From Tannerella forsythia (lineage in GTDB: Bacteria > Bacteroidota > Bacteroidia > Bacteroidales > Tannerellaceae): DNA of 64,000 nt. The position numbers and the translations under genes were made by a program. The notes beneath the pieces were generated by a model. It was not told the DNA's origin. It saw only the letters and a list, made by a program, of their open reading frames with translations, and ran no database searches. The DNA is taken from NCBI RefSeq assembly GCF_001006485.1, contig NZ_JUET01000119.1, forward strand, positions 1 through 64,000, read 5' to 3'. Of the stretch, positions 44,399 through 56,664 are shown one piece after another. Numbering within the stretch: position 1 is the stretch's first letter; each line of letters starts with the position of its first letter.

Positions 44399-46084
44399 AT
44401 GTTTTCAAAGCACAAGTCAAAATATGGACACATGTCGTTTTCTCGAAAAAAACAACAGACGAGCTTCTTTCGTAAGTCAATTGGAGTAACGCTTTGTTGG
44501 ATGATCTGTTTATCGGTTCCCTCTCATGACGAATACCGTCGTTCTCAGATTCGGGAATTACTTGATAGGGCTGAAGAAATGTTAAATGCCGACCCGTCCA
44601 AAGCAATATATTATTCGAGTCAGGCCATTACCGAAGCGCAGAAAGTAGGAGATACGGGGGGAAGTACGATGGGGCAAGCTATCCTCGGTGAAGCATATAT
44701 GAGTCTTGGCGATTTCAATATCGGCTTTGAAATATTGACTCATGCAATGGAGGTTTGTCCGCCGGACAGTCTGCATCTGAAGGCTTGCATATTTCTTCAC
44801 TTGTCCGGAGCATACTTGAAACTGAAAGATTTGCATAAGGCTTTTATGTACGTGGACAAAGCAGCCGATATTTACCGGGCACAGAATGATTCGCTTCATT
44901 TGGCCCGTTGCTATAATGCAAGAGGATTAGTTTATATCCAGAAACCGGATAATGTTCGCGCCGAAGAAAATTTTAAGGCGGCTTTGAGCATCAATCGTAA
45001 GATGAACAATCTCTCATCGTTGGCAGCCAACCTGAATAATCTTTGTTTGTATGAGGGAAACAGTACTGAAAAAGTAGCTCTGTTAAACGAGGCGATTGCG
45101 ATTAACCGGACCTTGGAAAAGATTTGGGCTTTAGGTGAAAATTACAATAACCTCGGCACACAATATTTTTATGCACGAGATTATGAACATGCTTTGGCTG
45201 TTCTGGATACGGCCGTGAGCTATGCCGCAAAAATCAATGCAAAAGAACTGGTGGCAGATAACTATCGTTATAAGTCGTGGGTTTACGAAGCTCGAAAAGA
45301 TTACAAGAACGCATATGCCTATCTGCTGCTACTTTATGGGGCAGAAAAGGAATTATTGATGATGAATGAAATGAGACAAATCGAATTGAATATCGTACAA
45401 AAGCACCTCCGTGATAAGGAGCAGCAGATAATTATGCGGGAGCAAGCGTATCAAATCGACTTTCTCCGTTTGTGGGTATCTATCGCTGTATTGGCTGTAA
45501 TTGTCCTTATGCTCGCACTCTCTTATGCGGTATATCACTATCGGCAGAAGAAGAAATTGGTGTTGCTTGAAGCGGCCAGGCAACTCGAAAATCATGAAAA
45601 AGAACTGATGGCACTGAAATTAAAGGAGTCTGAGCATGAGGCGCAGACTGTACAGCAGGAACTTGAGCACCACCGGAAAGAGTTGACCAATCTTGCTTTT
45701 TTTATTCGTAGCCGGAATGATTTATTGGCACAGATACAGGAAAAAATAAAAGCGGGATATAAGCTTTCGCCTGCCGAAAGTGAACGTCATTTACGCAATA
45801 TTTATACCTATATATCACAATTCAGCGCCCGTGATACGGAAACGGGAGTTTTAATCGACGAAATAAACCGGCAGTTTATCGAACGTCTCTCACAGATTCA
45901 CCCTAATCTTTCCGGAAATGAGAAACGTTTATCCTCTTTGCTACGTGTCGGATTGTCGACGAAAGAAATTGCATCCATCATTCATTCGACACCTAAAACG
46001 GTCAATATGGCGCGTTATCGGTTGCGAAAACACTTGAATCTCGAAACAGATGACAGCCTCACAGAGTATATGAAGCAGATATAG
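44399..46084 (+). CDS. SusR-like membrane-bound transcriptional regulator
   Basis: A 561-residue regulator. A short N-terminal hydrophobic segment is followed by several tetratricopeptide-type repeats (about residues 45-320, with YNARGLVYIQKPDNVRAEENFKAAL and NNLGTQYFYARDYEHALAVLDTA). A single membrane helix (about 360-380, FLRLWVSIAVLAVIVLMLALSYAVYHY), a coiled coil and a C-terminal helix-turn-helix (LLRVGLSTKEIASIIHSTPKTVNMARYRLRKHL) complete it. This is the plan of SusR-type sensors that control polysaccharide loci. It sits immediately upstream of susC/susD genes and probably senses the product of their substrate. Confidence 0.88.
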   Translation: MFSKHKSKYGHMSFSRKKQQTSFFRKSIGVTLCWMICLSVPSHDEYRRSQIRELLDRAEEMLNADPSKAIYYSSQAITEAQKVGDTGGSTMGQAILGEAYMSLGDFNIGFEILTHAMEVCPPDSLHLKACIFLHLSGAYLKLKDLHKAFMYVDKAADIYRAQNDSLHLARCYNARGLVYIQKPDNVRAEENFKAALSINRKMNNLSSLAANLNNLCLYEGNSTEKVALLNEAIAINRTLEKIWALGENYNNLGTQYFYARDYEHALAVLDTAVSYAAKINAKELVADNYRYKSWVYEARKDYKNAYAYLLLLYGAEKELLMMNEMRQIELNIVQKHLRDKEQQIIMREQAYQIDFLRLWVSIAVLAVIVLMLALSYAVYHYRQKKKLVLLEAARQLENHEKELMALKLKESEHEAQTVQQELEHHRKELTNLAFFIRSRNDLLAQIQEKIKAGYKLSPAESERHLRNIYTYISQFSARDTETGVLIDEINRQFIERLSQIHPNLSGNEKRLSSLLRVGLSTKEIASIIHSTPKTVNMARYRLRKHLNLETDDSLTEYMKQI

Positions 46085-46348
46085 ATGATCTCATTCGTCT
46101 GTAAAAGTTGATTACCAATTTGGGTATGTTCTTAAGTGTAGATAAATGTTTTTTTGAATCTATACAAAAGATCATAATGTAGTATATGTTGTAATGATTA
46201 TATATCTGATAAAAAGTATTTTATTTTTTCTTTTGTAGATATAAATAATTCCTTTTAATGGGCTTTGTAGACATAAAATAGGATTGAAAAAACTTGACAA
46301 ATGAACCTTAAATATCTAATCTTGTCAAAAATTTTAATTTGAAATACT
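46085..46348. other. AT-rich leader upstream of susC
   Basis: Intergenic sequence before the SusC-like gene; no gene or clear TTTG/TAnnTTTG promoter is evident. The SusR-like protein may bind here, but I see no obvious palindrome. Confidence 0.4.
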
Positions 46349-49300
46349 ATGATAGTAACGCAAAGTCAGAATCGATTAGGTATCGGTTTAAATTTTAAAA
46401 CAATGTTTGTAGGACTGTGTTTTCTCCTCTTACCTTCGTGGAGTATAGCACAGCAAGTCTTAATTAAAGGAGTGGTGTATGATGATCATAATGTGCCGGC
46501 TATCGGTGTAAATGTGGTCAAGAAAGGAAGCACTGAAGGAGTGATAACAGATTTGAATGGACAATTTGAGATTAGGGCTTCACAGGGCGATGTGCTTATT
46601 TTTTCGTATATTGGCTTTGCTACACAGGAGATAACCTGCGATGGACAGTCAAATATCATTGTTCGGCTAAAAGAAGATACCGAGGTTTTGGAAGAGGTTG
46701 TTGTTGTCGGTTACGGAACAATGAAAAAGAGTGATCTTACGGGTGCAATTTCTTCGGTGAATGTGGAGGAACTGGCCGGCCGTGCAACAACAAATCCGGC
46801 AGAGGCGTTGCAGGGCAAAATCTCGGGTGTGAATATTCGTAAGTCGGGAGGAAATGCGGGCGCCGGAGTATCGGTTAAAATTCGTGGGGTAAAATCTTTC
46901 GGAGATAATGAACCTCTGTATATTATCGATGGTTTTCCCGGGAATATCAATAATATCAATCCGCAGGATATTGCTTCAATGGAGGTGCTTAAAGACGGTG
47001 CTGCTGCCGCTATCTACGGTTCTACCGCTGCTAATGGAGTGATTATCGTAACGACCAAGAATGGAAAAAAAGGAGAGCTGAGGGTCGATTTTAACACATG
47101 GCTTAGTATGGTGCATGTCGCCAATCGGTTGTCGATGCTTGATGCCAAGGGATATGTACAGGTACACAGGCAGATGTATGAGAATTACAATCTGCAGTTT
47201 CCCAGCAAAGCTATTGAACTGCCAGAGTATATAACGAATCCCGGTAATTCGGATACGAACTGGCAGGATGAGCTATTTCGTACCGGTCTCTCACAACATT
47301 ACATGGTTGGTCTGCGCGGAGGAAGTGAACAGGCTCGTTATGCTGTTTCCTTCAGCCATGCCGATGATAAAGGGGTATTATTAGGTAATCGGTTCAAACA
47401 GGAAAATGCACGAATGAAACTGTCGGGACGGAAAAACATTTTCGAATTTGAAGCCAACATCGGTCTTCGTGCAACCCGGAGTTTACAGCCGCAATATTCA
47501 TTGAAAGAGGCCTACATGATTTCACCCTTAGTGCCTGTTTATGATGAATCAGAACGTTATGGATATGGACTGACAAACAGGAATGGACTACCGAGTAATC
47601 GGAATGTTCTGGCTGATCATCATTTTCGGAAAGCCGTCACGAACAGATATCATATAACGGCAAATGCTTCGGTCACAGCTCACTTTACAGAGTGGCTCAA
47701 TTTTCGTTCTGCTTATTCTTATCGTGGAGATCATCAACGGTATAACTATCATACGCCTCCGTATGTCGCAGATGTCAAATCACCGACAGAATATCCGCTA
47801 CATACCGAATCTTCTTCCTATTGGCAAGAACAGGTAATCGATCATATCCTAACATTGAATAAGGCATTCGGCGATCATTCGGTCAATGCGATGGCCGGAA
47901 ATTCTGTTACTTTGCAGGATTATACTTGGAATAGCGTCTCGGTAGAAGGTAAGACGCTGGTACATGAAGTGAAGGACGGAAAATTTGTCACTCATGAGAA
48001 ACCGGGCGGATTTCTTGATCCTTATTTCGGGACCATTAACGCCGGAAAAGGGGGCACATATACAGGTGAAGGTTCCCTCTATGCATATCGTAGGGTGTCT
48101 TTTTTCGGACGACTGAACTATGCTTATGCCGGTAAGTATATGTTACAGCTGACATTCCGTCAGGATGGTTCTTCCAAATTTGGTCGTGACAGCCGTTGGG
48201 GATTTTTTCCTTCGGTTGCATTGGGATGGCGTATTTCTGAAGAGCGCTTTTTCCCGAAGGACGGCGTGTTCAGTAATCTTAAATTACGTGCCAGTTGGGG
48301 ACGGCTTGGGAATGAGCAAGCTTTAGGGTATTACGATTTTCAGGCATTGATCTCTACTTATAATAATTTATATGGAGGTTATGTACAAGGTTCAGGTTCG
48401 ACACCTTGGCCGGGCAGTACAGCGAGAGGATTGGCTAACCGTAACCTGCAGTGGGAAACGACAGATACGAAAAATATAGGATTTGACTTCGGGTTGTTTA
48501 ACGGAAAATTGTCCGGATCAGCAAATTATTATTACAATCGGACGGAAGATATGCTGATTACTAAAAAACTTGCTCCTTCGGTTGGATTATTTGATCCCGT
48601 CATGAATGTCGGGAAGATACGCAATACCGGTATTGAGTTGGAAATGAGTTGGCAGGATAAAGTCGGAGTTCTTCAATATCATACAAGTTTCAATTTAACG
48701 ACTACGGCCAATAAAGTTGTTGAGCTGTCAGACCCGAAGCAAGCTCTTTACGGTGATGGGCTGAAATGGGGAACGGAACATTTTCCGACACAAACGAGAG
48801 CGGGGTATCCGATTGCAGGGTTCTATTTATATCGTACCGAAGGTATATTCCAAAGTGATACCGAGGCAGAATCCTATAAAAACGATAAGGGAGAACGCTT
48901 GCAGCCGAATGCGAAGGGGGGAGATATCCGTTTTGCCGATATAAATGGAGATGGCGTGATCAATGAAGAAGACAAAGAATTTTGTGGGGCTGCTATTCCT
49001 AAAGTCGAAGCTAATCTAACATTCGGTGTTGACTATAAAGGATGGGACTGTTCCTTCTTGCTTGGCGGAGGCTGGGGCGGTAAATTATACAATGCGAATC
49101 GTTATTTTTACGAAGGTATGAGCTCCGGCTCTAATTTCCTGGAAACAACACTGAATGCCTGGACTCCTGAGAATAAGCGAACGGATATTCCTCGTGCGAT
49201 ATTGCAGGATATGAACGGGAATGCGCGTGAATCAGACCGTTTTCTTGAAACAGGCAATTACATTCGCATGCGCCAACTACAACTAGGATATACGTTCTCG

Positions 49301-49513
49301 CCATCCGTATTGCATAAACTACGAGTGGAAAATCTGCGTCTCTATACCAGTGTAGAAAATCTCTTTACAATTACCCCTTATACGGGAATCGATCCCGAAT
49401 TTTCACGTAAGAGCGCTGCCAATCCGACATCGGATGTCTTGAATGCCGGAGTGGATACACATATCTATCCATTCACGCGATCATATATTGTGGGATTGCA
49501 ACTTTCATTTTAA
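46349..49513 (+). CDS. SusC/RagA-family TonB-dependent outer membrane transporter
   Basis: A 1054-residue outer-membrane importer of oligosaccharides working with SusD. The N-terminus has a signal sequence (ending SWSIAQQ), a carboxypeptidase-like domain (about 35-120, VLIKGVVYDDHNVPAIGVNVVKKGS and VLIFSYIGFATQEI) and the TonB box region EEVVVVGYGTMKKSDLTGAIS. A plug domain (GVNIRKSGGNAGAGVSVKIRGVKSFG, PLYIIDGFPGNI, VLKDGAAAAIYGSTAANGVIIVTTK) and a large barrel ending YIVGLQLSF follow. It begins the operon with susD and a GH2 enzyme. Confidence 0.96.
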   Translation: MIVTQSQNRLGIGLNFKTMFVGLCFLLLPSWSIAQQVLIKGVVYDDHNVPAIGVNVVKKGSTEGVITDLNGQFEIRASQGDVLIFSYIGFATQEITCDGQSNIIVRLKEDTEVLEEVVVVGYGTMKKSDLTGAISSVNVEELAGRATTNPAEALQGKISGVNIRKSGGNAGAGVSVKIRGVKSFGDNEPLYIIDGFPGNINNINPQDIASMEVLKDGAAAAIYGSTAANGVIIVTTKNGKKGELRVDFNTWLSMVHVANRLSMLDAKGYVQVHRQMYENYNLQFPSKAIELPEYITNPGNSDTNWQDELFRTGLSQHYMVGLRGGSEQARYAVSFSHADDKGVLLGNRFKQENARMKLSGRKNIFEFEANIGLRATRSLQPQYSLKEAYMISPLVPVYDESERYGYGLTNRNGLPSNRNVLADHHFRKAVTNRYHITANASVTAHFTEWLNFRSAYSYRGDHQRYNYHTPPYVADVKSPTEYPLHTESSSYWQEQVIDHILTLNKAFGDHSVNAMAGNSVTLQDYTWNSVSVEGKTLVHEVKDGKFVTHEKPGGFLDPYFGTINAGKGGTYTGEGSLYAYRRVSFFGRLNYAYAGKYMLQLTFRQDGSSKFGRDSRWGFFPSVALGWRISEERFFPKDGVFSNLKLRASWGRLGNEQALGYYDFQALISTYNNLYGGYVQGSGSTPWPGSTARGLANRNLQWETTDTKNIGFDFGLFNGKLSGSANYYYNRTEDMLITKKLAPSVGLFDPVMNVGKIRNTGIELEMSWQDKVGVLQYHTSFNLTTTANKVVELSDPKQALYGDGLKWGTEHFPTQTRAGYPIAGFYLYRTEGIFQSDTEAESYKNDKGERLQPNAKGGDIRFADINGDGVINEEDKEFCGAAIPKVEANLTFGVDYKGWDCSFLLGGGWGGKLYNANRYFYEGMSSGSNFLETTLNAWTPENKRTDIPRAILQDMNGNARESDRFLETGNYIRMRQLQLGYTFSPSVLHKLRVENLRLYTSVENLFTITPYTGIDPEFSRKSAANPTSDVLNAGVDTHIYPFTRSYIVGLQLSF

Positions 49514-49536
49514 TAACTCCTTAATACATCATAATC

Positions 49537-51048
49537 ATGATACAAATTAGATATATAACGTTTGTTCTTTTATTGTCCGGTATCCTTACGGGCTGTGATG
49601 ATTTTTTGACAGTCAGTTCCCCCGACGAGTTGACCTCCGAGTCGTTCTGGCGAAATAAATCGGATGCGGAAGCCGGATTAGCCGCTGCATATTCGAAATT
49701 GGAAGCTTCTACCGATACATGGGAATTTCCTGAGGTTTTTTTCCCCGTAGAAGCTTATCGCGAAGATATTATCAAGCCGGGATCGGATGCATATAATTAT
49801 CCGAATTGGATCGAATTGGCAAATTTTAATTACACGAACGGCAATTCTCAATTCTCTGCTTATTGGCGGGATAATTACTATGGTATTAATTATTGTAATC
49901 AGGTCATTGAAAATCTACCCCATATACCGGCTGATAAAATAACGGAGGCCGATCGTGCAATGATACAGAACGAGGCTTATTTCCTACGGGGGTATTATCA
50001 TATGAAATTATTATTGAACTGGGAACAGATCGTTATTCGAGACAAATATATTTCTTCGGTGGCCGAGCTGGATAAACCGTTATCTACTCGTGCCGAAGCA
50101 TGGGATTTTATTATCGATAATTTCAAAAAAGCAACAGCATTACCGGCCAACCGAACTTCCGAAACAGTTGGACGAGCTACTCAGGGAGCAGCTTATGCTT
50201 ATCTCGGATGGGCACATCTGACAAGAGCATACGAAGAAACAGGTCGGAAAGATGCGTCATTAAATGCAGCTGTCGAGGCATTGAACCGGGTGACGGGATA
50301 CGAGTTGGTGAAAGAGTTGCGTACCTTATTCGATGGCACAAATAAAAATTCGAAAGAGAGTATTTTTGAGATACAACTTACATTAAGTACGGCCAATGGA
50401 GCGCGTTACCGCACCCAGCTTCATCGATTTATCGGCTGTTCCGAATTGCAGGGGTGGGATGAGGTACTCCCGACGGATCTGCTGATACAAGCTTACCAAA
50501 AAGAGGGTAAGACGGCGACAGACGGTCGTTATGACGGTCGTTTGTATGAAACGCTCTTTTTTAAGGATGAATATTTCAATGATACTGTTGCAAAACGCGT
50601 GTATGACAAGACTTATGACGAATGGTTTCAAGGTGCTGATAAACAGGTGTTCCGTAAATATATGCCGGCAGATGCGGCTGGTTTGAGTGCTGCATATTTT
50701 GCTCCGAATATTGTTTTGATGCGTTATGCGAATGTTTTGCTCATGAAGGCGGAAGCTTTGAATGAGCTTGGCCGTACCTCTGAAGCGATCCCTCTTGTTA
50801 ATGAAGTGCGTAAGCGTGCAGGTATGCCTGCGATGAAGGGGGCCACTCGTGAAGCTGTGCGCGCACAGATTGAACATGAACGTATGCTGGAATTTCCTTT
50901 GGAAAATATGCGTTTCTATGATCTTCGTCGTTGGGGAAAGACGAAAGAGGTATTGCATGCAGCTGGACGCTCGAACTTTGATCCGTCCAAACATAATTTT
51001 TATCCGATTCCGATTCAGGAAATCAATTCGAATAATGCAATAGATTGA
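49537..51048 (+). CDS. SusD/RagB-family outer membrane glycan-binding lipoprotein
   Basis: A 503-residue surface lipoprotein that caps the SusC barrel and captures glycans. The lipobox is LTGC (Cys20), followed by DDFLTVSSPDELTSESFWRNKSDA. Later come TPR-like helices with AYFLRGYYHMKLLLNWE and RATQGAAYAYLGWAHL, and the C-terminal block VLLMKAEALNELG, VNEVRKRAGMP, IEHERMLEFPLENMRFYDLRRWGK and NFYPIPIQEINSNN, typical of SusD. It lies 23 bases after susC. Confidence 0.95.
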   Translation: MIQIRYITFVLLLSGILTGCDDFLTVSSPDELTSESFWRNKSDAEAGLAAAYSKLEASTDTWEFPEVFFPVEAYREDIIKPGSDAYNYPNWIELANFNYTNGNSQFSAYWRDNYYGINYCNQVIENLPHIPADKITEADRAMIQNEAYFLRGYYHMKLLLNWEQIVIRDKYISSVAELDKPLSTRAEAWDFIIDNFKKATALPANRTSETVGRATQGAAYAYLGWAHLTRAYEETGRKDASLNAAVEALNRVTGYELVKELRTLFDGTNKNSKESIFEIQLTLSTANGARYRTQLHRFIGCSELQGWDEVLPTDLLIQAYQKEGKTATDGRYDGRLYETLFFKDEYFNDTVAKRVYDKTYDEWFQGADKQVFRKYMPADAAGLSAAYFAPNIVLMRYANVLLMKAEALNELGRTSEAIPLVNEVRKRAGMPAMKGATREAVRAQIEHERMLEFPLENMRFYDLRRWGKTKEVLHAAGRSNFDPSKHNFYPIPIQEINSNNAID

Positions 51049-51066
51049 TAGTGTTTTTTTGAGTAA

Positions 51067-54213
<3,147 letters not shown>

Positions 54214-54229
54214 AATAGCGTAAAATTAT

Positions 54230-54502
54230 ATGTTTGTTGTAATAGGGCTTATGTTTACCGGAATCGCTTTGGGGTATCTGTTTCGAAAGAGATTGACACT
54301 TAGGCGATTCAGCAACCTGATGGGTTGGACTGTCTACTTGTTGCTTTTTTCTCTCGGAATTTCAGTAGGAAATAATCGTGAGATAATTTGTAATCTCCCG
54401 GCATTGGGAGGGCAAGCCTTATGGCTGGCTTTTGCCGGTACATTGGGTAGTGTTTGGGGAGCTTGGATCGTATATCGGAATTTCTTCAAAAATAAATCAT
54501 AG
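54230..54502 (+). CDS. LysO-family transporter, N-terminal gene
   Basis: A 90-residue membrane protein with three helices (about residues 1-20, 30-48 and 60-80), matching the first part of DUF340/LysO lysine exporters (YLFRKRLTLRRFSNLMGWTVYLLLFSLGISVG). It lies 16 bases after the GH2 gene, and the second half of the transporter is encoded by the next gene. The split two-gene arrangement is common in Bacteroidetes. It could be transcribed with the sugar locus by read-through. Confidence 0.8.
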   Translation: MFVVIGLMFTGIALGYLFRKRLTLRRFSNLMGWTVYLLLFSLGISVGNNREIICNLPALGGQALWLAFAGTLGSVWGAWIVYRNFFKNKS

Positions 54503-54528
54503 TCTGATTTTTATATTTTTGATAACAG

Positions 54529-55155
54529 ATGAGAGGGAGCCTTATTGTTGTTGCTTTTTTCGTAGCTGGATGTCTGACGGGTTGGATATTGGATACTTAC
54601 GATATTCGCATCGAGGATGATCCGACACGTTATATTCTCTATTTTTTGATGCTTCAAGTTGGATTAGGAGTAGGAAGTGATAAACATATCATGCAAATAC
54701 TGAAGACGGTACGTTTGCAATTACTATTGGTGCCGGTCGCTACGATAATAGGCACTCTCCTTTTTTCGACTTTAGCGGCTTTCTGTATTTCCCAATGGAG
54801 CATTTATGATTGCTTAGCCGTAGCGAGTGGCTTTGCCTATTATTCTTTATCGTCTGTGATGATTACTGATCTGAAATCCGTTTCATTGGGTGTACAATCG
54901 GCTGCGGAACTGGGTACGATTGCTTTAATAACTAATATTATTCGAGAAATGATGGCGCTTTTGGGGGCTCCTTTATGGGTTCGATTCTTTGGTCCTCTCG
55001 CTCCGATCTGTGCCGGTGGTGCGACAACAATGGATACTACTCTGCCTGTCATTACAAGATATTCAGGCAAAGATTTTGTCTTTATAGCCGTCCTGCATGG
55101 TATACTCGTTGATTTGACCGTCCCATTTGCGGTGAGCCTCTTTTGCGCATTGTAA
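54529..55155 (+). CDS. LysO-family transporter, C-terminal gene
   Basis: A 208-residue membrane protein forming the larger part of a LysO-type lysine exporter. Motifs: ILYFLMLQVGLGVGSDKHIMQILK, ALASGFAYYSLSSVMITDLKS-like AVASGFAYYSLSSV, AAELGTIALITNIIREMMALLGAP and CAGGATTMDTTLPVI. About six helices. It is encoded 26 bases after the N-terminal gene; the two presumably assemble in the inner membrane. Confidence 0.85.
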   Translation: MRGSLIVVAFFVAGCLTGWILDTYDIRIEDDPTRYILYFLMLQVGLGVGSDKHIMQILKTVRLQLLLVPVATIIGTLLFSTLAAFCISQWSIYDCLAVASGFAYYSLSSVMITDLKSVSLGVQSAAELGTIALITNIIREMMALLGAPLWVRFFGPLAPICAGGATTMDTTLPVITRYSGKDFVFIAVLHGILVDLTVPFAVSLFCAL

Positions 55156-55258
55156 ACACTCGTCTGTGTTGCTGAGCCTGCCGAAGCGATACCAAAATCC
55201 AGCCCGTTACAAGTGGTGCATGAGAAGACGGAGATTTCGCACATAGGGAAATAATACG

Positions 55259-55266
55259 TACTTTTG
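55259..55266 (+). promoter_or_regulatory. Candidate -7 box of the MBL hydrolase gene
   Basis: TACTTTTG, 48 bases before the start codon at 55315; a near-consensus TTTC lies about 21 bases upstream. Confidence 0.5.
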
Positions 55267-55314
55267 CGGCAAAAAAATGGGATGCGGATGTGAACATCTG
55301 CGTCAAGGGGAACG

Positions 55315-56121
55315 ATGAAGCTATTTTTTTTGAGCTTGGCCAGCGGGAGCAGCGGAAACTGTTATTATGTGGGTACATTCGATTACGGCATCCTGATTGA
55401 TGCCGGCATCGGCATCCGAACCATTAAAAAAGTGCTGAAAGACCGGGGGATCGAATTTGAAAAGATTATGGGAGTACTTGTGACGCACGACCATGCCGAC
55501 CATATCAAGACGATCGGCTGTCTGGGTGAACGTTGTCACATCCCCGTCTATGCCACCGAGGCCGTGCATGAGGGCATCGCCCGCAGCCGATATGTCGAGG
55601 AAACGTTGGTTCATTCGCGCCGCATGATCGAGAAAGAAGTATCGTTTATGATCCGTGACTTCCGGATCAAAGCCTTCGAAGTACCACACGACAGCAGCGA
55701 TAACGTCGGTTATCTGATTACTTACGGCAGTCATCGCCTGACAATTGCTACCGACGTGGGACATATCACGGACACGGTCAGCAAATATATACAAATGGCT
55801 AATCATCTGGTGTTAGAAGCAAATTATGACGAAGAGATGCTGCACTATGGAAATTATCCGGAATTCCTTAAAGAGCGTGTAGCCGGTCCGAGAGGACATC
55901 TGAGCAATCGTCAAGTTGCTGACTTTCTGGCTACTCATTATACGCCAACCTTAAAAAACATCTGGCTTTGCCATTTGAGTCGCGAAAACAACCATCCTGA
56001 CCTGGCCTATAAAACGGTGGATTTACGCCTTTCGGAAGAAGGGATACGGGTCGGGAAAGATGTACACCTGACTACGCTCAAGCGCACGACTCCCTCCCCT
56101 CTCTTCGAGATCGATTCGTGA
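55315..56121 (+). CDS. MBL-fold metallo-hydrolase (YycJ/WalJ-like)
   Basis: A 268-residue metallo-beta-lactamase-fold protein. LASGSSGNCYYVG starts the fold, then the metal-binding VTHDHADHI (His-x-His-x-Asp-His), later PHDSSDNVGYLI and HRLTIATDVGHI, and HLVLEANYDEEML and LCHLSRENNHP. This matches YycJ/WalJ, proposed DNA- or RNA-processing nucleases. The N-terminal stretch is a beta strand, not an export signal, so it is probably cytoplasmic. It ends two bases before the convergent DUF1232 gene. Confidence 0.92.
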   Translation: MKLFFLSLASGSSGNCYYVGTFDYGILIDAGIGIRTIKKVLKDRGIEFEKIMGVLVTHDHADHIKTIGCLGERCHIPVYATEAVHEGIARSRYVEETLVHSRRMIEKEVSFMIRDFRIKAFEVPHDSSDNVGYLITYGSHRLTIATDVGHITDTVSKYIQMANHLVLEANYDEEMLHYGNYPEFLKERVAGPRGHLSNRQVADFLATHYTPTLKNIWLCHLSRENNHPDLAYKTVDLRLSEEGIRVGKDVHLTTLKRTTPSPLFEIDS

Positions 56122-56123
56122 GA

Positions 56124-56531
56124 CTACTCCAGCAAGTCGCGTATCTTAGCGTCAGCGCGCAATTCTATTTCAGGGGTAAGATTGTCTTTGAGATGTTTCA
56201 TCAGAATGGCGATGACGGCCAAATCGTCCGTATAGCCCAGTCCGGCAATAAGATCGGGAACAAGGTCGATCGGCAGAATAAAATAGCCTAACGCCCCCAC
56301 AATGTAAGCCTTGTCACGTAAGGGCACATGCTCGCTCTTCATCATATAATAAAGGAGAAGCACGGGACGCAGCACACTCGTACCGGCTTTTCGAGCGATA
56401 CGTCGAACTTTGCGCCAAAAACGGTTGTCATCGTAATATTTACTGTACGAACCTGTTTCTTCAAGGCGTCGAATGGGCAGATTTTCATTATTCAATTCGT
56501 CCATTTCAGGCTGTTTCTGTTGTTTTGTCAA
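56124..56531 (-). CDS. DUF1232 (YkvA-like) protein
   Basis: A 135-residue protein. The central part (LLYYMMKSEHVPLRDKAYIVGALGYFILPIDLVPDLIAGLGYTDDLAVIAILM, about residues 60-112) is the DUF1232 domain with its IDxxPD motif, which usually lies in or at a membrane. The function is unknown. A TATCTTTG box on the minus strand at 56534-56541 lies right in front of the start. Confidence 0.87.
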   Translation of the reverse strand: MTKQQKQPEMDELNNENLPIRRLEETGSYSKYYDDNRFWRKVRRIARKAGTSVLRPVLLLYYMMKSEHVPLRDKAYIVGALGYFILPIDLVPDLIAGLGYTDDLAVIAILMKHLKDNLTPEIELRADAKIRDLLE

Positions 56532-56664
56532 GGCAAAGATAATACATTATTTTCGGAATAAGGATAGAATCGGAAAGAAAGATTTGCAAAATCCGGAAAA
56601 CGTATGTAATATTGACGGCATTTTTGGAGAATCGATTAGAAACATGATAAAATATTGAACAGAC

